From contig JAVDPC010000021.1 in NCBI GenBank assembly GCA_031296915.1, positions 1 through 64,000 on the forward strand: a DNA stretch of 64,000 bases, read 5' to 3'. The notes under the pieces are model-generated. The model made no database searches. It was not told the DNA's origin and worked only from the letters and a program-made list of their open reading frames with translations. Made by a program: the position numbers and the translations under genes. Of this stretch, positions 43,675 to 52,372 are shown in pieces. Every line of letters begins with the position of its first letter. The stretch's first letter is position 1. This DNA is from Cerasicoccus frondis. GTDB lineage: Bacteria; Verrucomicrobiota; Verrucomicrobiia; Opitutales; Cerasicoccaceae.

Positions 43675-45336
43675 CTACTCCGCGTTTACTTTGTTGCGCA
43701 AAGTTGGGAACAGAATGGTGTCGCGGATGTTCGATGCGGTCGTCAGCAGGATGACCAGGCGGTCGATGCCGATGCCCATGCCGCCGGCGGGAGGCATGCC
43801 GTGCTCGAGGGCCACGAGGAAGTCTTCGTCGAGGTCTTGCGTCTCTTCGCCGACTTGCGCTTCAAACATCTCACGCTGCACGAAGGGGTCGTTCTGCTCG
43901 CTGTAAGCCGGGGCGATTTCCTGGCCGTTGATGCAGAGTTCGAACACGTCCAATGAGCCGTCGCCTGACTCGTTGAGCTTGGCCAGCGGGCAAAGTTCCT
44001 TCGGGATGCGGGTGACGAATGTCGGCTGGATCAGCGTGGGCTCGATCAGCTTTTCAAAGACGTCGTTGGTCACTTCGAAATCAGCGGCTTCGGGGTCCAC
44101 TTGGATGCCCAGCTTGGCGCAGGCGGCCAGCTTTTCCTCGCGACTGCGGCTGAACCAATCGGCGTCACCGGTCGCTTCGATGATGAGGTCGTTGTATTGC
44201 GCCTCACGCCACGGAGCAGCGAAGTCGATCACCTCGTCCTTGCCGTAAACCGGGATCTGATACGTGCCGAGCACCTTCTCGCAGAGGTGCATGATCAGGC
44301 CCTTCACGAGGTCCATCATGCCGCGGTAGTCGGTGTATGCCTGGTAAACCTCGAGCATCGTGAACTCGGGGTTGTGGCGGCGGGAAAGGCCCTCGTTGCG
44401 GAACACGCGGCTGAGCTCGAACACGCGGTCAACGCCGCCGACGAGCATGCGCTTGAGGTGCAACTCCAGTGCGATGCGCAGGTAGAAATCGCAGTCCAGC
44501 GCGTTCATGTGCGTGACGAACGGACGCGCGGCGGCGCCACCGGCCACGTTGTGCAGGCAGGGTGTTTCGACTTCGGCGAAATCCTTGTCCCACAGGTAGC
44601 GGCGGATTTCTTTTACGATTTCGCTGCGCTGACGGAAGCGTGTGCGGCTCTCCTCGTTGCTGATCAGGTCGAGGTAGCGCTGACGGTAAATCTGCTCGCT
44701 GTCGGTCATGCCGTGGAACTTCTCCGGCAGCGGACGCATCGACTTGGAGACGATCGCGTAGTCCTTGAAGTGGACCGTGATCTCGCCCGTCGAGGTGCGG
44801 AAAGTCTGGCCGCGAACACCGATGATGTCGCCGATGTCGACCATCTTCTTGAAGAAGTCGTTGTATTCGCCCTCGGGGAGGTCGTCGCGGGTCACGTAAA
44901 GCTGGATGACGCCGTCGCGGTCGAGGATCTTCATGAAGCTCGCTTTGCCCATCACGCGGAAGGTGATGACGCGGCCCGCCATCGAGACCTCGGGGCCCAT
45001 GGGGACTTCCGGCTTCTCGGGGACTTCGGGCAGCTCAAACGGGTCCTGCTGGGTGATCTCGCCGGCCTGAATCTTGGCGCGGCGCTCCATCTTGGCGGCG
45101 TTGAGTTTCTCGGCAGCAGCCTCGTAAACCTCGAGCTCGGCTTTCACCGTCGGATTTGCGTCAAAGAAAGCGGCTTCTTCGGCTTCAAATTGCGCGAAGG
45201 CCTGCTTGCTGGTGTGCGTCTGTTCCCAGTTGGCGCGGAAGGGATCGCGGCCGGCTGCGCGCAGCTTGTCGAGCTTTTCGCGGCGCACGGCGAAAAGGTC
45301 ATGGGAATTGTCTTGATCGGGCTGTTTCTGGCTCAT
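43675..45336 (-). CDS. lysS: lysyl-tRNA synthetase (class II)
   Basis: 553 residues, about 50 more than typical because of an N-terminal charged extension and a Glu/Pro-rich insert (about residues 60-110) before the OB-fold (GRVITFRVMGKASFMKILDR). Class II motif 2 is FRNEGLSRRHNPEFTMLEVY and motif 3 is GGMGIGIDRLVILLT, ending RDTILFPTLRNK. It charges tRNA-Lys. The start codon lies inside a 27-base imperfect palindrome (45323-45349) that is found again at 47692-47718. Confidence 0.96.
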   Translation of the reverse strand: MSQKQPDQDNSHDLFAVRREKLDKLRAAGRDPFRANWEQTHTSKQAFAQFEAEEAAFFDANPTVKAELEVYEAAAEKLNAAKMERRAKIQAGEITQQDPFELPEVPEKPEVPMGPEVSMAGRVITFRVMGKASFMKILDRDGVIQLYVTRDDLPEGEYNDFFKKMVDIGDIIGVRGQTFRTSTGEITVHFKDYAIVSKSMRPLPEKFHGMTDSEQIYRQRYLDLISNEESRTRFRQRSEIVKEIRRYLWDKDFAEVETPCLHNVAGGAAARPFVTHMNALDCDFYLRIALELHLKRMLVGGVDRVFELSRVFRNEGLSRRHNPEFTMLEVYQAYTDYRGMMDLVKGLIMHLCEKVLGTYQIPVYGKDEVIDFAAPWREAQYNDLIIEATGDADWFSRSREEKLAACAKLGIQVDPEAADFEVTNDVFEKLIEPTLIQPTFVTRIPKELCPLAKLNESGDGSLDVFELCINGQEIAPAYSEQNDPFVQREMFEAQVGEETQDLDEDFLVALEHGMPPAGGMGIGIDRLVILLTTASNIRDTILFPTLRNKVNAE

Positions 45337-45349
45337 GAGAAGCGGGAAA
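45323..45349. repeat. 27-bp imperfect palindrome, copy 1 (over the lysS start)
   Basis: Begins GTTTCTGGCT, centre CATGAGA, ends AGCGGGAAAC. The second copy at 47692-47718 differs at one position. The stem is 10 bp with one G-U and one mismatch here. Confidence 0.7.
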
Positions 45350-45511
45350 CGCTGAACGCCGGAGCCTCGCTTGGCAAGGGGGAAATCGGCGGTGCATAGC
45401 TTCTAATGGTCGGGCCGGTGAAGCCGCACACCAAGTAAAATTCGTGTAATTTACCTCACTCCCCCGATTTCATTAATATACCATTAAGTTTCAGCCTGCT
45501 AAAATCTAGAT

Positions 45512-45697
45512 ATGAGAACATCTTCTTCTCTACTGCTAGCGCTCCTACGATTGAGTCACGTTTCTTCAGCGAAGTCCTCGGATGCCCTGATAGTTGATAT
45601 TATCAACCTATATACACCGACTGCCGACGGTGATGATGAGTTTCTTGCCCCTCAACATCGACTTAACGGCCCAGAGCCTCGGCTCAAAATGGTCTAA
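45512..45697 (+). pseudogene. remnant of a PEP-CTERM paralogue (internal deletion)
   Basis: An open frame of 61 codons. Its N-terminus (MRTSSSLLLALLRLSHVSSA) is a signal peptide like those of the neighbouring paralogues. It then jumps to VDIINLYTPTADGDDEFLAP and PEPRL, which resemble the extreme C-terminus of paralogue A or C (EMYELIYDGNTSSGGDEFLV, then PEPSTYAL). The central 230 residues and the hydrophobic tail are missing. It has an upstream CATTAAG and TAAAAT, similar to live paralogue promoters. It is most likely a dead copy. Confidence 0.65.
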
Positions 45698-45731
45698 TAC
45701 GTGCTAAAAATAACATAACCAATTGATTGAA

Positions 45732-46664
45732 ATGCACATGAGAACTTATCTAGCGCCGTTCCTACTCTCGCTCCTTGGGCTGGGTTGCAGCCTTCAGGCG
45801 AAAAGCAATCAACATATCGAAGCCTACATTTTTGAGTACAATTCCAACTTATACATGACCATGTATGGCTCTCATCAGACAGAGCATGGGTCATCAAATG
45901 ACTCATATAATTTCAAAAGGTCCAGTGAAACGGTAGATTACGCCACGCTGGAAACATCCATCACGCCCAACAAGGGATATATTTCCTTTCTGGATTCTTC
46001 CTATACCAGCGACGAATATACAGTCGATGACTGGTATTCATCGACCAGCGACGCACTGACGGATGATAACGATTCAGGTTCAGGTTATTACTTCGGCAGT
46101 GCCGACACCATCACTTTTGACTCGGGCACAACCTACTCGGCCTCTTCGGGCGGGTCCTACTTATTCCGCTATGCGCCTTTTCATGAAAATCATGAGGGCT
46201 GGATGGTCAACGTCTATACTGAGGAAGACTACAGCCAAGAAGACACCATGGCATTCTTTGCCATGGCTAGTGGCAAAACGCTCGATGACATCGGGCTGAG
46301 TGATTATTCCGACAATTACGATAGCGTATCTTTCACCAATACGAACGATGAAGAATATACCTTTGATGCCTATATTTTTGAATGGAAAACAAAGCTCGAT
46401 GAATATTCCGGCGTACAGTATTACAAATTGACGGTCGCCCAAACGGATGTCCCTGAGCTCATCGCAGACGTCATTGCTTATTCGGGTGGTTTTACCGTGT
46501 CCGAATTGGAAGAAATGTACGAGCTTATTTATGACGGCAACACGTCCTCCGGCGGTGATGAGTTTCTGGTGGACCCCACCGTCCCCGAGCCGTCGACCTA
46601 TGCATTGGGCTTGGGCCTCTTAACGCTGGGCACGGTGATTTACTGTCGTAACCAGCGGAACTAA
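45732..46664 (+). CDS. PEP-CTERM secreted paralogue A
   Basis: 310 residues from ATG 45732 (a second ATG is two codons on). Signal peptide (LAPFLLSLLGLGCSLQA), mature acidic domain, and a C-terminal sorting tail PEPSTYALGLGLLTLGTVI plus basic end. Three conserved blocks define the paralogue family: AYIFEYNSNLYMTMYGSHQT near residue 35, ITFDSGTTYSASSGGSYLFR in the middle, and EEDYSQEDTMAFFAMASGKT. There are no enzyme motifs and no mature Cys. It is rich in Asp/Glu/Tyr/Ser. It would be exported by Sec and processed by an exosortase encoded elsewhere. Confidence 0.88.
   Translation: MHMRTYLAPFLLSLLGLGCSLQAKSNQHIEAYIFEYNSNLYMTMYGSHQTEHGSSNDSYNFKRSSETVDYATLETSITPNKGYISFLDSSYTSDEYTVDDWYSSTSDALTDDNDSGSGYYFGSADTITFDSGTTYSASSGGSYLFRYAPFHENHEGWMVNVYTEEDYSQEDTMAFFAMASGKTLDDIGLSDYSDNYDSVSFTNTNDEEYTFDAYIFEWKTKLDEYSGVQYYKLTVAQTDVPELIADVIAYSGGFTVSELEEMYELIYDGNTSSGGDEFLVDPTVPEPSTYALGLGLLTLGTVIYCRNQRN
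46451..46600 (+). repeat. 150-bp block identical to 47384-47533 (copy 1)
   Basis: From CCCTGAGCTCATCGCAGACG to AGCCGTCGACCTA this block in paralogue A matches the corresponding part of paralogue B without a single difference, including third codon positions. The flanking sequences diverge quickly. Confidence 0.85.
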
Positions 46665-46667
46665 GCC

Positions 46668-47594
46668 ATGCATAAACGCTTCATGAGAACTTACACCACA
46701 TCCCTACTGCTCGGCCTACTTGGACTGAGTTGCAGTCTTCAGGCGGAAAGCGACCACGCTATCAACGTCTACATTTTTGAGTACAACTCCAACTTGTACA
46801 TGACGATGTATGGCTCACATCAGACAGACCCTGGGGAAGTTGAGAATTTTGAAAAGAAAACTAAAACGGTGGATTACTCCACGCTGGAAACTTCCATCAC
46901 ACCCAAAGACGGCATTGTTTCTTTTTTAGATTCTTCGTATACCAGCGATGAGTATACTATCGACGAATGGTCTTCTTCATGGAACGGGTGGCACACGCTG
47001 GTGGATGAAAGCGATTCTGGTGGTTATGACTTCGGCAAAGGCGACACCATCACCTTTGACTCCGGCACAACTTACTCGGCCTCTTCGGGCGAGTCCTATT
47101 TATTCCGCTTTGCGCATACGTATGATTCAGGACTTGGGCACGGCGCCAAAGTCTACATCGAGAAAGGCTACGATCAAAGCAACACCATGGCGTTCTTTTC
47201 CATGGCTAGCGGGAAAACTCTCGATGACATTGATCTAAGCAATCATTCAGATGAAAGCGTATCTTTCACCAGCACGAATGACGTTACATACGATTTCGAT
47301 GCCTATTATTTCCAATGGAAAGTACATCAAGGCCCTACTGAAGGCAAACAATACTACAACTTCACCATTGCCGAAACCGATGACCCTGAGCTCATCGCAG
47401 ACGTCATTGCTTATTCGGGTGGTTTTACCGTGTCCGAATTGGAAGAAATGTACGAGCTTATTTATGACGGCAACACGTCCTCCGGCGGTGATGAGTTTCT
47501 GGTGGACCCCACCGTCCCCGAGCCGTCGACCTACGCATTGATTCTCGGTTCGCTGACCTTGGGCGCGGTGTTTTGGCAACGCCGCAGAGGCTAA
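46668..47594 (+). CDS. PEP-CTERM secreted paralogue B
   Basis: 308 residues from ATG 46668, three bases after the paralogue A stop. Signal peptide, VYIFEYNSNLYMTMYGSHQT, ITFDSGTTYSASSGESYLFR and TMAFFSMASGKTLDDIDLSN match paralogue A closely; it ends PEPSTYALILGSLTLGAVFW with a basic tail. It is the closest relative of A and shares a 150-bp identical block with it. It is probably co-transcribed with A. Confidence 0.88.
   Translation: MHKRFMRTYTTSLLLGLLGLSCSLQAESDHAINVYIFEYNSNLYMTMYGSHQTDPGEVENFEKKTKTVDYSTLETSITPKDGIVSFLDSSYTSDEYTIDEWSSSWNGWHTLVDESDSGGYDFGKGDTITFDSGTTYSASSGESYLFRFAHTYDSGLGHGAKVYIEKGYDQSNTMAFFSMASGKTLDDIDLSNHSDESVSFTSTNDVTYDFDAYYFQWKVHQGPTEGKQYYNFTIAETDDPELIADVIAYSGGFTVSELEEMYELIYDGNTSSGGDEFLVDPTVPEPSTYALILGSLTLGAVFWQRRRG
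47384..47533 (+). repeat. 150-bp block identical to 46451-46600 (copy 2)
   Basis: Copy of the paralogue A block inside paralogue B; the first base after it is C here and T in A, then six more bases match. Confidence 0.85.
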
Positions 47595-47916
47595 CGCCTC
47601 AATAGTAGCTCCAGCACTGAATACGCTGAAAGCGGGGTATTGAGTCGCCGGACCAATTGTCCGAACCAACTCAACGCGTTCCCCACGCACCGTTTCTGGC
47701 TCATGAGAAGCCGGAAACACCTAGGCCAGGGCGCCACAGCAACAAGTGGACAACGCAAAGTCGTCGCCGCTGCCCCGGAGTAGAGTAATTTAAAGGCAGC
47801 ACAACGGTGAAACTGTAGCTAGACCGTTTAAGGGCCGGGCCACACTGGGTAGTCAGACTTTCCTGAGTCGCCAGCGCATTAAGTCTGCTTTCATGTTCTC
47901 ATGGTATAATGGCGGC
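47595..47916. other. intergenic region before paralogue C (322 bp)
   Basis: No gene is seen. It contains a second copy of the 27-bp palindrome (47692-47718) and, at its right end, the promoter of paralogue C. The rest shows no similarity to its neighbours that I can see. Confidence 0.55.
47692..47718. repeat. 27-bp imperfect palindrome, copy 2
   Basis: Same as the palindrome at the lysS start but with a fully paired 10-bp stem (GTTTCTGGCT with AGCCGGAAAC, one G-U) and the loop CATGAGA. Here it is far from any start codon. Confidence 0.7.
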
Positions 47917-47917
47917 A
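47878..47917 (+). promoter_or_regulatory. promoter of paralogue C (TATAAT six bases before the ATG)
   Basis: CATTAAG at 47878-47884 and TATAAT at 47905-47910, with the ATG at 47917. The layout matches the paralogue F promoter (CATTAAG, CTTTCAT-like segment, TATAAT, ATG). A start site 6-8 bases after TATAAT falls on the A of the ATG, which predicts a leaderless mRNA. There is no Shine-Dalgarno sequence. Confidence 0.6.
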
Positions 47918-48843
47918 TGAAGCAAAATCTAATCCTACTGTTAGCCTCCTCCTTCATGTGCGGTCACATTGCCTCAGCAAACCACCACATGTATGTCTAC
48001 CTCCTAGAGTACAATAGCAATCTCTACATGACCATGTATGGAACCCAACTCACGAGCGGCTCCTATACCAAGGCAAGTGGGCATGAAACCGTGACCTCAA
48101 GCAACGGGCAAACGCGGTTCGATCCCACCAATGGGTTGTTCGCGTTTCTGGATTCGGATGACTACGATGAAGACAACTCGGCGTCGCACTATTATTCCTC
48201 TTACGACTTTTTCTACCCGACCACAGCCTATGACGAATCCGTTGACGGAACAAAGTCTGATTTCGCGTGGGGAACTGGCGATGTCATATACTTTGATGAA
48301 GACAGCACCTATTCCGCCGGTGCGTCGTCCCTCTTTCGTTACTACACGGTGCATGGCGAAAACGACGACGCCAGCGGCAGCGCCCTAGTTGAAGCAGGCT
48401 ATGACGACTCGGACACCATGGCTTTTTTCTCCAAGGCTACTGGTTACACCATCGACGACATTGGCCTCACCGATGATCCGCTAACGTTTGATTACAGCGA
48501 CTACGAAACGGACATCGAATTCACGAGTGCTGACGGTGATAAATGGGAGTTCTCCGGCTATCAGTTCGAGGTAAAAATCCACATCTCGGGCAAAACCAGC
48601 CAATATTACTACGTCAACATAGCCGAGATCACCAAATATGAATTACTAACAGACCTTGTTGAATACAGCGGTGAATTCTCGGACTCGCAATTAGACGAGA
48701 TTATAGATCTTTACCTAACGACCTCCGGCGGCGATGACCTGATCGAACTCCCGGGCATTCCCGAGCCATCGACTTATGCTTTGGCCTTTGGCATCTTGGC
48801 GCTGGGCGCGACTGCAAGAGTCCGTCGACGAAAAAAGGAATAG
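47917..48843 (+). CDS. PEP-CTERM secreted paralogue C
   Basis: 308 residues from ATG 47917; an upstream ATG (47893) lies before the TATAAT and is rejected. Signal peptide (LILLLASSFMCGHIASA), YVYLLEYNSNLYMTMYGTQL, VIYFDEDSTYSAGASSLFRY, DSDTMAFFSKATGYTIDDIG, then PEPSTYALAFGILALGATAR and a basic end. It leads a three-gene run (C, D, E). The Asp/Glu content is very high. Confidence 0.88.
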   Translation: MKQNLILLLASSFMCGHIASANHHMYVYLLEYNSNLYMTMYGTQLTSGSYTKASGHETVTSSNGQTRFDPTNGLFAFLDSDDYDEDNSASHYYSSYDFFYPTTAYDESVDGTKSDFAWGTGDVIYFDEDSTYSAGASSLFRYYTVHGENDDASGSALVEAGYDDSDTMAFFSKATGYTIDDIGLTDDPLTFDYSDYETDIEFTSADGDKWEFSGYQFEVKIHISGKTSQYYYVNIAEITKYELLTDLVEYSGEFSDSQLDEIIDLYLTTSGGDDLIELPGIPEPSTYALAFGILALGATARVRRRKKE

Positions 48844-48871
48844 TAAGTTAAAACACATCTCTGGAGAAAAA

Positions 48872-49798
48872 ATGAAAAACCGTATATGCATACTCTCTCT
48901 ACTGCTCATGAGTAACCTTTACTCGTTTACGAATTACACGACGACGTTCTATATATTTGAATATGATAGTAATTTGTATATGATAATGTCTGGTCAGCAG
49001 CAGACGGATGCTACATTTGACATTGCTACAACAGGTTTTTTCTATAATTTTGCAGTCGCCACTGAAACCAGCAATTATGATAATCTAGAGACCAAGATTG
49101 TCCCTAAAGATGGCATCGTTTCCTTTCTGGATTCAGATTACAGCGGTGATGACTACGATGTGAGTCGTTACGCAAGCACGGCTTTTAAAGGCGACGACGC
49201 CCCCCATGGCAGTAATGCCTTTGGCGATGGCGGAGAGATCGTTTTCGACTCAAATAAGACCTATTCTTCAAAATGGAACTACTACCGTTACTATGCTGAT
49301 GAGAATATCTATATTAGCACCGAGACAAGCTATAAACAAGACGACGACATGGCTTTCTTCTCCATCGCCAGTGGCTACTCGCTCGATGACATCGGCATCA
49401 CCAGCGGATACGATGACTACTATGGAGAGGAGACCATTGGAGATGGCGACTTGCAGGTAACTTTCCATCTTTATTACCTTTCGTGGAAAGTTGATGAAGC
49501 CGAATCTCAGGGAGAACAAAAGTTCGAATTTTATTTGGCCACTATCGGTGGCTACGACTCTCTCATCGAAACACTGGAGGCGGTAGACGCCTTCGACGAT
49601 GACGAGTTCGACGATATCGAAACGCTGATTGCTGAAAGTCTTGATACCGGCAACTCAAACTCTGGCGACGACCTAATCGTAATCGAAGAGCCCAGTGTCC
49701 CTGAGCCCTCGACTTATGCTTTGCTTTTAAGTATTAGCACACTCACCGCTACCGCTCTGGCTCGTTCGCGTAAATCGCAATTAAACAAGTCTACATGA
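48872..49798 (+). CDS. PEP-CTERM secreted paralogue D
   Basis: 308 residues from ATG 48872, which has a clear ribosome binding site (CTGGAGAA). A longer frame reaching into paralogue C is rejected. Signal peptide (RICILSLLLMSNLYSF), FYIFEYDSNLYMIMSGQQQT, EIVFDSNKTYSSKWNYYRYY, DDDMAFFSIASGYSLDDIGI and PEPSTYALLLSISTLTATAL. It is more AT-rich than C and more divergent. It overlaps E by four bases. Confidence 0.87.
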   Translation: MKNRICILSLLLMSNLYSFTNYTTTFYIFEYDSNLYMIMSGQQQTDATFDIATTGFFYNFAVATETSNYDNLETKIVPKDGIVSFLDSDYSGDDYDVSRYASTAFKGDDAPHGSNAFGDGGEIVFDSNKTYSSKWNYYRYYADENIYISTETSYKQDDDMAFFSIASGYSLDDIGITSGYDDYYGEETIGDGDLQVTFHLYYLSWKVDEAESQGEQKFEFYLATIGGYDSLIETLEAVDAFDDDEFDDIETLIAESLDTGNSNSGDDLIVIEEPSVPEPSTYALLLSISTLTATALARSRKSQLNKST

Positions 49799-50691
49799 TG
49801 AAGCATTACCACTTGCTCACTGCGCTCGCCATAATAAGCGGACCCATTTGCTCGGCCAACTCTCGTGCGATGTACGTCTATGTCATCGAGTATGATAGTA
49901 ACCTATACATGATGATGGGCGGTTCGCAGATCACCAGTTCGTCTGGAGATTGGACTCGGTCAACCACATCAGTAGATTACGACACATTGGAAACCTCAAT
50001 TAACCCCCAGACCGGCGAAATCTCTTTCATCAATTCTTCATATGCTGTCGAGGGCGCTACCTATGACTCTTATCATATGGAATCTTATACTGAGGTCAGT
50101 AACGACCCAGAGCAGATCAAAGATACCGATGTTAGTAACTTTGGCAGCGGCGATGAAATCTATTTTGATTCAGGCAGCACCTACTCAAACGACTATTACT
50201 GGTTCTACATAAATCCTAGTGATATTAATTACAACGGCAGAGTCTACATACCGACCGCTTATGATCAATCTGTCGACATGGCTTTTTTTGCCAAGGCCTC
50301 CGGCTATACCATCGATGATTTTGATGTAACCGGCTTCGACTCTGACTATGAAAAATTCTACAGTCAGCTGAGCATAACTTTGGGCGATATAGAATGGACA
50401 TTCGATGGCTATGAATTTGGCTGGAAATGGTCATATCCTAACAACACAGCGCAACACTACTATACCTATCTGGCTAAGGTAACGAACCGAGACTTCTTAA
50501 TTGACGTCCTGGATGACATCGGTGGATTTTCCGACGATGATCTGGATGGAATTTACGACCTGATCACCAGCTCATCCGATGAACTACTCGTACTCCCAGG
50601 CGTTCCCGAGCCTTCGACCTATGCGCTTGGCTTAGGCATCTTGTCGCTGGCCGCAACAGTGCTCGTGCAAATGCGCCGACGCCAGTGCTAA
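49795..50691 (+). CDS. PEP-CTERM secreted paralogue E
   Basis: 298 residues. The start overlaps the stop of D (ATGATG), so translation is coupled. Short signal peptide (HLLTALAIISGPICSA), VYVIEYDSNLYMMMGGSQIT, EIYFDSGSTYSNDYYWFYIN, DQSVDMAFFAKASGYTIDDF and PEPSTYALGLGILSLAATVL. Its stop shares CTAA with the stop of the ligase on the opposite strand. Confidence 0.87.
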   Translation: MMKHYHLLTALAIISGPICSANSRAMYVYVIEYDSNLYMMMGGSQITSSSGDWTRSTTSVDYDTLETSINPQTGEISFINSSYAVEGATYDSYHMESYTEVSNDPEQIKDTDVSNFGSGDEIYFDSGSTYSNDYYWFYINPSDINYNGRVYIPTAYDQSVDMAFFAKASGYTIDDFDVTGFDSDYEKFYSQLSITLGDIEWTFDGYEFGWKWSYPNNTAQHYYTYLAKVTNRDFLIDVLDDIGGFSDDDLDGIYDLITSSSDELLVLPGVPEPSTYALGLGILSLAATVLVQMRRRQC

Positions 50692-52229
50692 GCGCCCGCG
50701 ACTGAATCCAAAGCCAACTGCTTCATTTTGGCGCGGTCGAGTTTGCCGCTGGAATTCGTCGGCATACGCTCAAGCAGAATGATGGATTCCGGCGCCTTGT
50801 AGGCTGCAATGTGGTGGCGCGCGTAGTCGATGAGTTCGGCCTCGGTCACGGATTGCCCAGGGCGTAATTCAACGATGCCACAAACCTTTTCGCCGTAGAT
50901 CGCGTCTGGCAGGCCAACGACACAACTACTCATCACTGCCGGATGGTGGTCGAGCACTTCCTCAACTTCCTGCGGCGCGATGTTTGAGCCGTGATGGACG
51001 ATGATCAATTTGCTCCGTCCCTCAAACCAATAGTAGCCGTCCGCGTCGCGGCGTGCGCGGTCGCCAGTGTTCAACCAGCCATTGCACTTCGTTTGCGCAG
51101 TCACTTGCGGGTTGTTCCAATACTCCACAAAGATGGCGGGCGATTTCACCCACAGGTCGCCGATTTCGCCATCCGGCGCCAATCCGCCATCTGGCAAGCG
51201 CAGTTCGATCTCCACGCCGGGCACAACCGGCCCCATGGAGCCAGGAACATTCGGGCGTTGAGCGGAATTGGCGGCAATCGGCACGCACTCAGTCATGCCA
51301 TAGCCTTGCAGGGGCGAGAGGCCCGTCAGCGCCTCGATTTTTTCGTGCAGCTCTGGTGTCGCCTTATCGCCGCCCGTCATGATAACTTTAACGCAGCTCC
51401 AATCCAGCGTCTTGGCCTCAGGATGCTCCAACAGCAGCACCAAGTCTGTCGGCATCAGCACTAGGTCACTGCACTTCCATTTGCGTATCGTGTTCAGCAG
51501 TTCGCCGATTTCCCGTTTTTCGATCAACGCACAGGCGCAACCGGCATAGGCGTTGCGTATTAAGTGTAAGCAGATGCCGCCAATGTACAAAGCCGATAAG
51601 TAGACCGCCGTCGTGGGTAGATTGGACGTATCATAGAGCTCGACATTAAATCGAACCGCGTGGAATAAAGTGCGGTGGCTATGGATGACGCCCTTGGGCC
51701 GGGCGGTGGACCCACTGGTATGCAACATGATGGCGGGCGCATCCAGCTCGACCTCCGGCCAAGCTGGCGTTTCCACATCGGCAATAAACGCTTCGTAATC
51801 CACCCAATGGTCGATGCCGTCCTTGGCTCCATCGACAATAATCGTGTGGTCGTGCAGTTCCCCCTTACGACATAGGGGCTGGACTAACGGAAAATACTGC
51901 GAGCTGACAATCAATGCCGCCGCGCCGGAATTAACCAATACATAACCCGCCTCACGCTGCGTGTAGCGAGTGTTGATCGGCACTGCGATGACACCTAGTC
52001 GGAAGCACGCAAAGTAAGCGTAAACCAGCTCAGGCCGGTTGCACATCATAACGGCAACACGGTCACCGGGCCGAATGCCGGAGCGCCATAACGCGGCGGC
52101 CAACGCTTTTGCGCGGTCATTGACCTCACTAAACGTGATGATCTCATCGCGATAATACAGGTAGGGCGCACTGGGTTTGACATCAGCCCAGTGCTGAAGC
52201 AGAGAATGCAGGCAGCTTTCCACAAACAT
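50688..52229 (-). CDS. acyl-CoA-synthetase-like adenylate-forming enzyme
   Basis: 513 residues from ATG 52229; a TTG start 14 codons earlier is possible. The A3 P-loop is MLHTSGSTARPKGVIHSHRT, A5 is a QGYGMTECVPIA segment, A7/A8 are LNTGDRARRDADGYYWFEGR and SKLIIVHHGSNIAPQEVEEV, and A10 is NSSGKLDRAKMKQL with the catalytic Lys. The Gly-Gly normally seen in the A8 hinge is HG here. It activates a carboxylate with ATP, probably for CoA transfer; the substrate is unknown. It is the only gene of its strand inside the PEP-CTERM array. Confidence 0.9.
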   Translation of the reverse strand: MFVESCLHSLLQHWADVKPSAPYLYYRDEIITFSEVNDRAKALAAALWRSGIRPGDRVAVMMCNRPELVYAYFACFRLGVIAVPINTRYTQREAGYVLVNSGAAALIVSSQYFPLVQPLCRKGELHDHTIIVDGAKDGIDHWVDYEAFIADVETPAWPEVELDAPAIMLHTSGSTARPKGVIHSHRTLFHAVRFNVELYDTSNLPTTAVYLSALYIGGICLHLIRNAYAGCACALIEKREIGELLNTIRKWKCSDLVLMPTDLVLLLEHPEAKTLDWSCVKVIMTGGDKATPELHEKIEALTGLSPLQGYGMTECVPIAANSAQRPNVPGSMGPVVPGVEIELRLPDGGLAPDGEIGDLWVKSPAIFVEYWNNPQVTAQTKCNGWLNTGDRARRDADGYYWFEGRSKLIIVHHGSNIAPQEVEEVLDHHPAVMSSCVVGLPDAIYGEKVCGIVELRPGQSVTEAELIDYARHHIAAYKAPESIILLERMPTNSSGKLDRAKMKQLALDSVAGA

Positions 52230-52372
52230 CAGCTTATGAACTGCGCTCCGCTGCACAATCGAAAACGCCAAAGTTGCCGCTAGATGAATTCATTTTAACC
52301 AAGATGTACGGCATCAGCCGAGCGCTACGATGCGGAATCAATCCGCCCCAACCAACCACGTGCTGCACACTC

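Noticed and set aside
44101..45399. 432-codon open frame antisense to lysS
   Set aside because: It mirrors lysS codon use and has no recognisable motif or start context.
45732..46664. lipoprotein signal (GLGCSLQA) in paralogues A and B
   Set aside because: The residues before Cys do not fit the lipobox, and other paralogues lack the Cys; a signal peptidase I site after SLQA is more likely.
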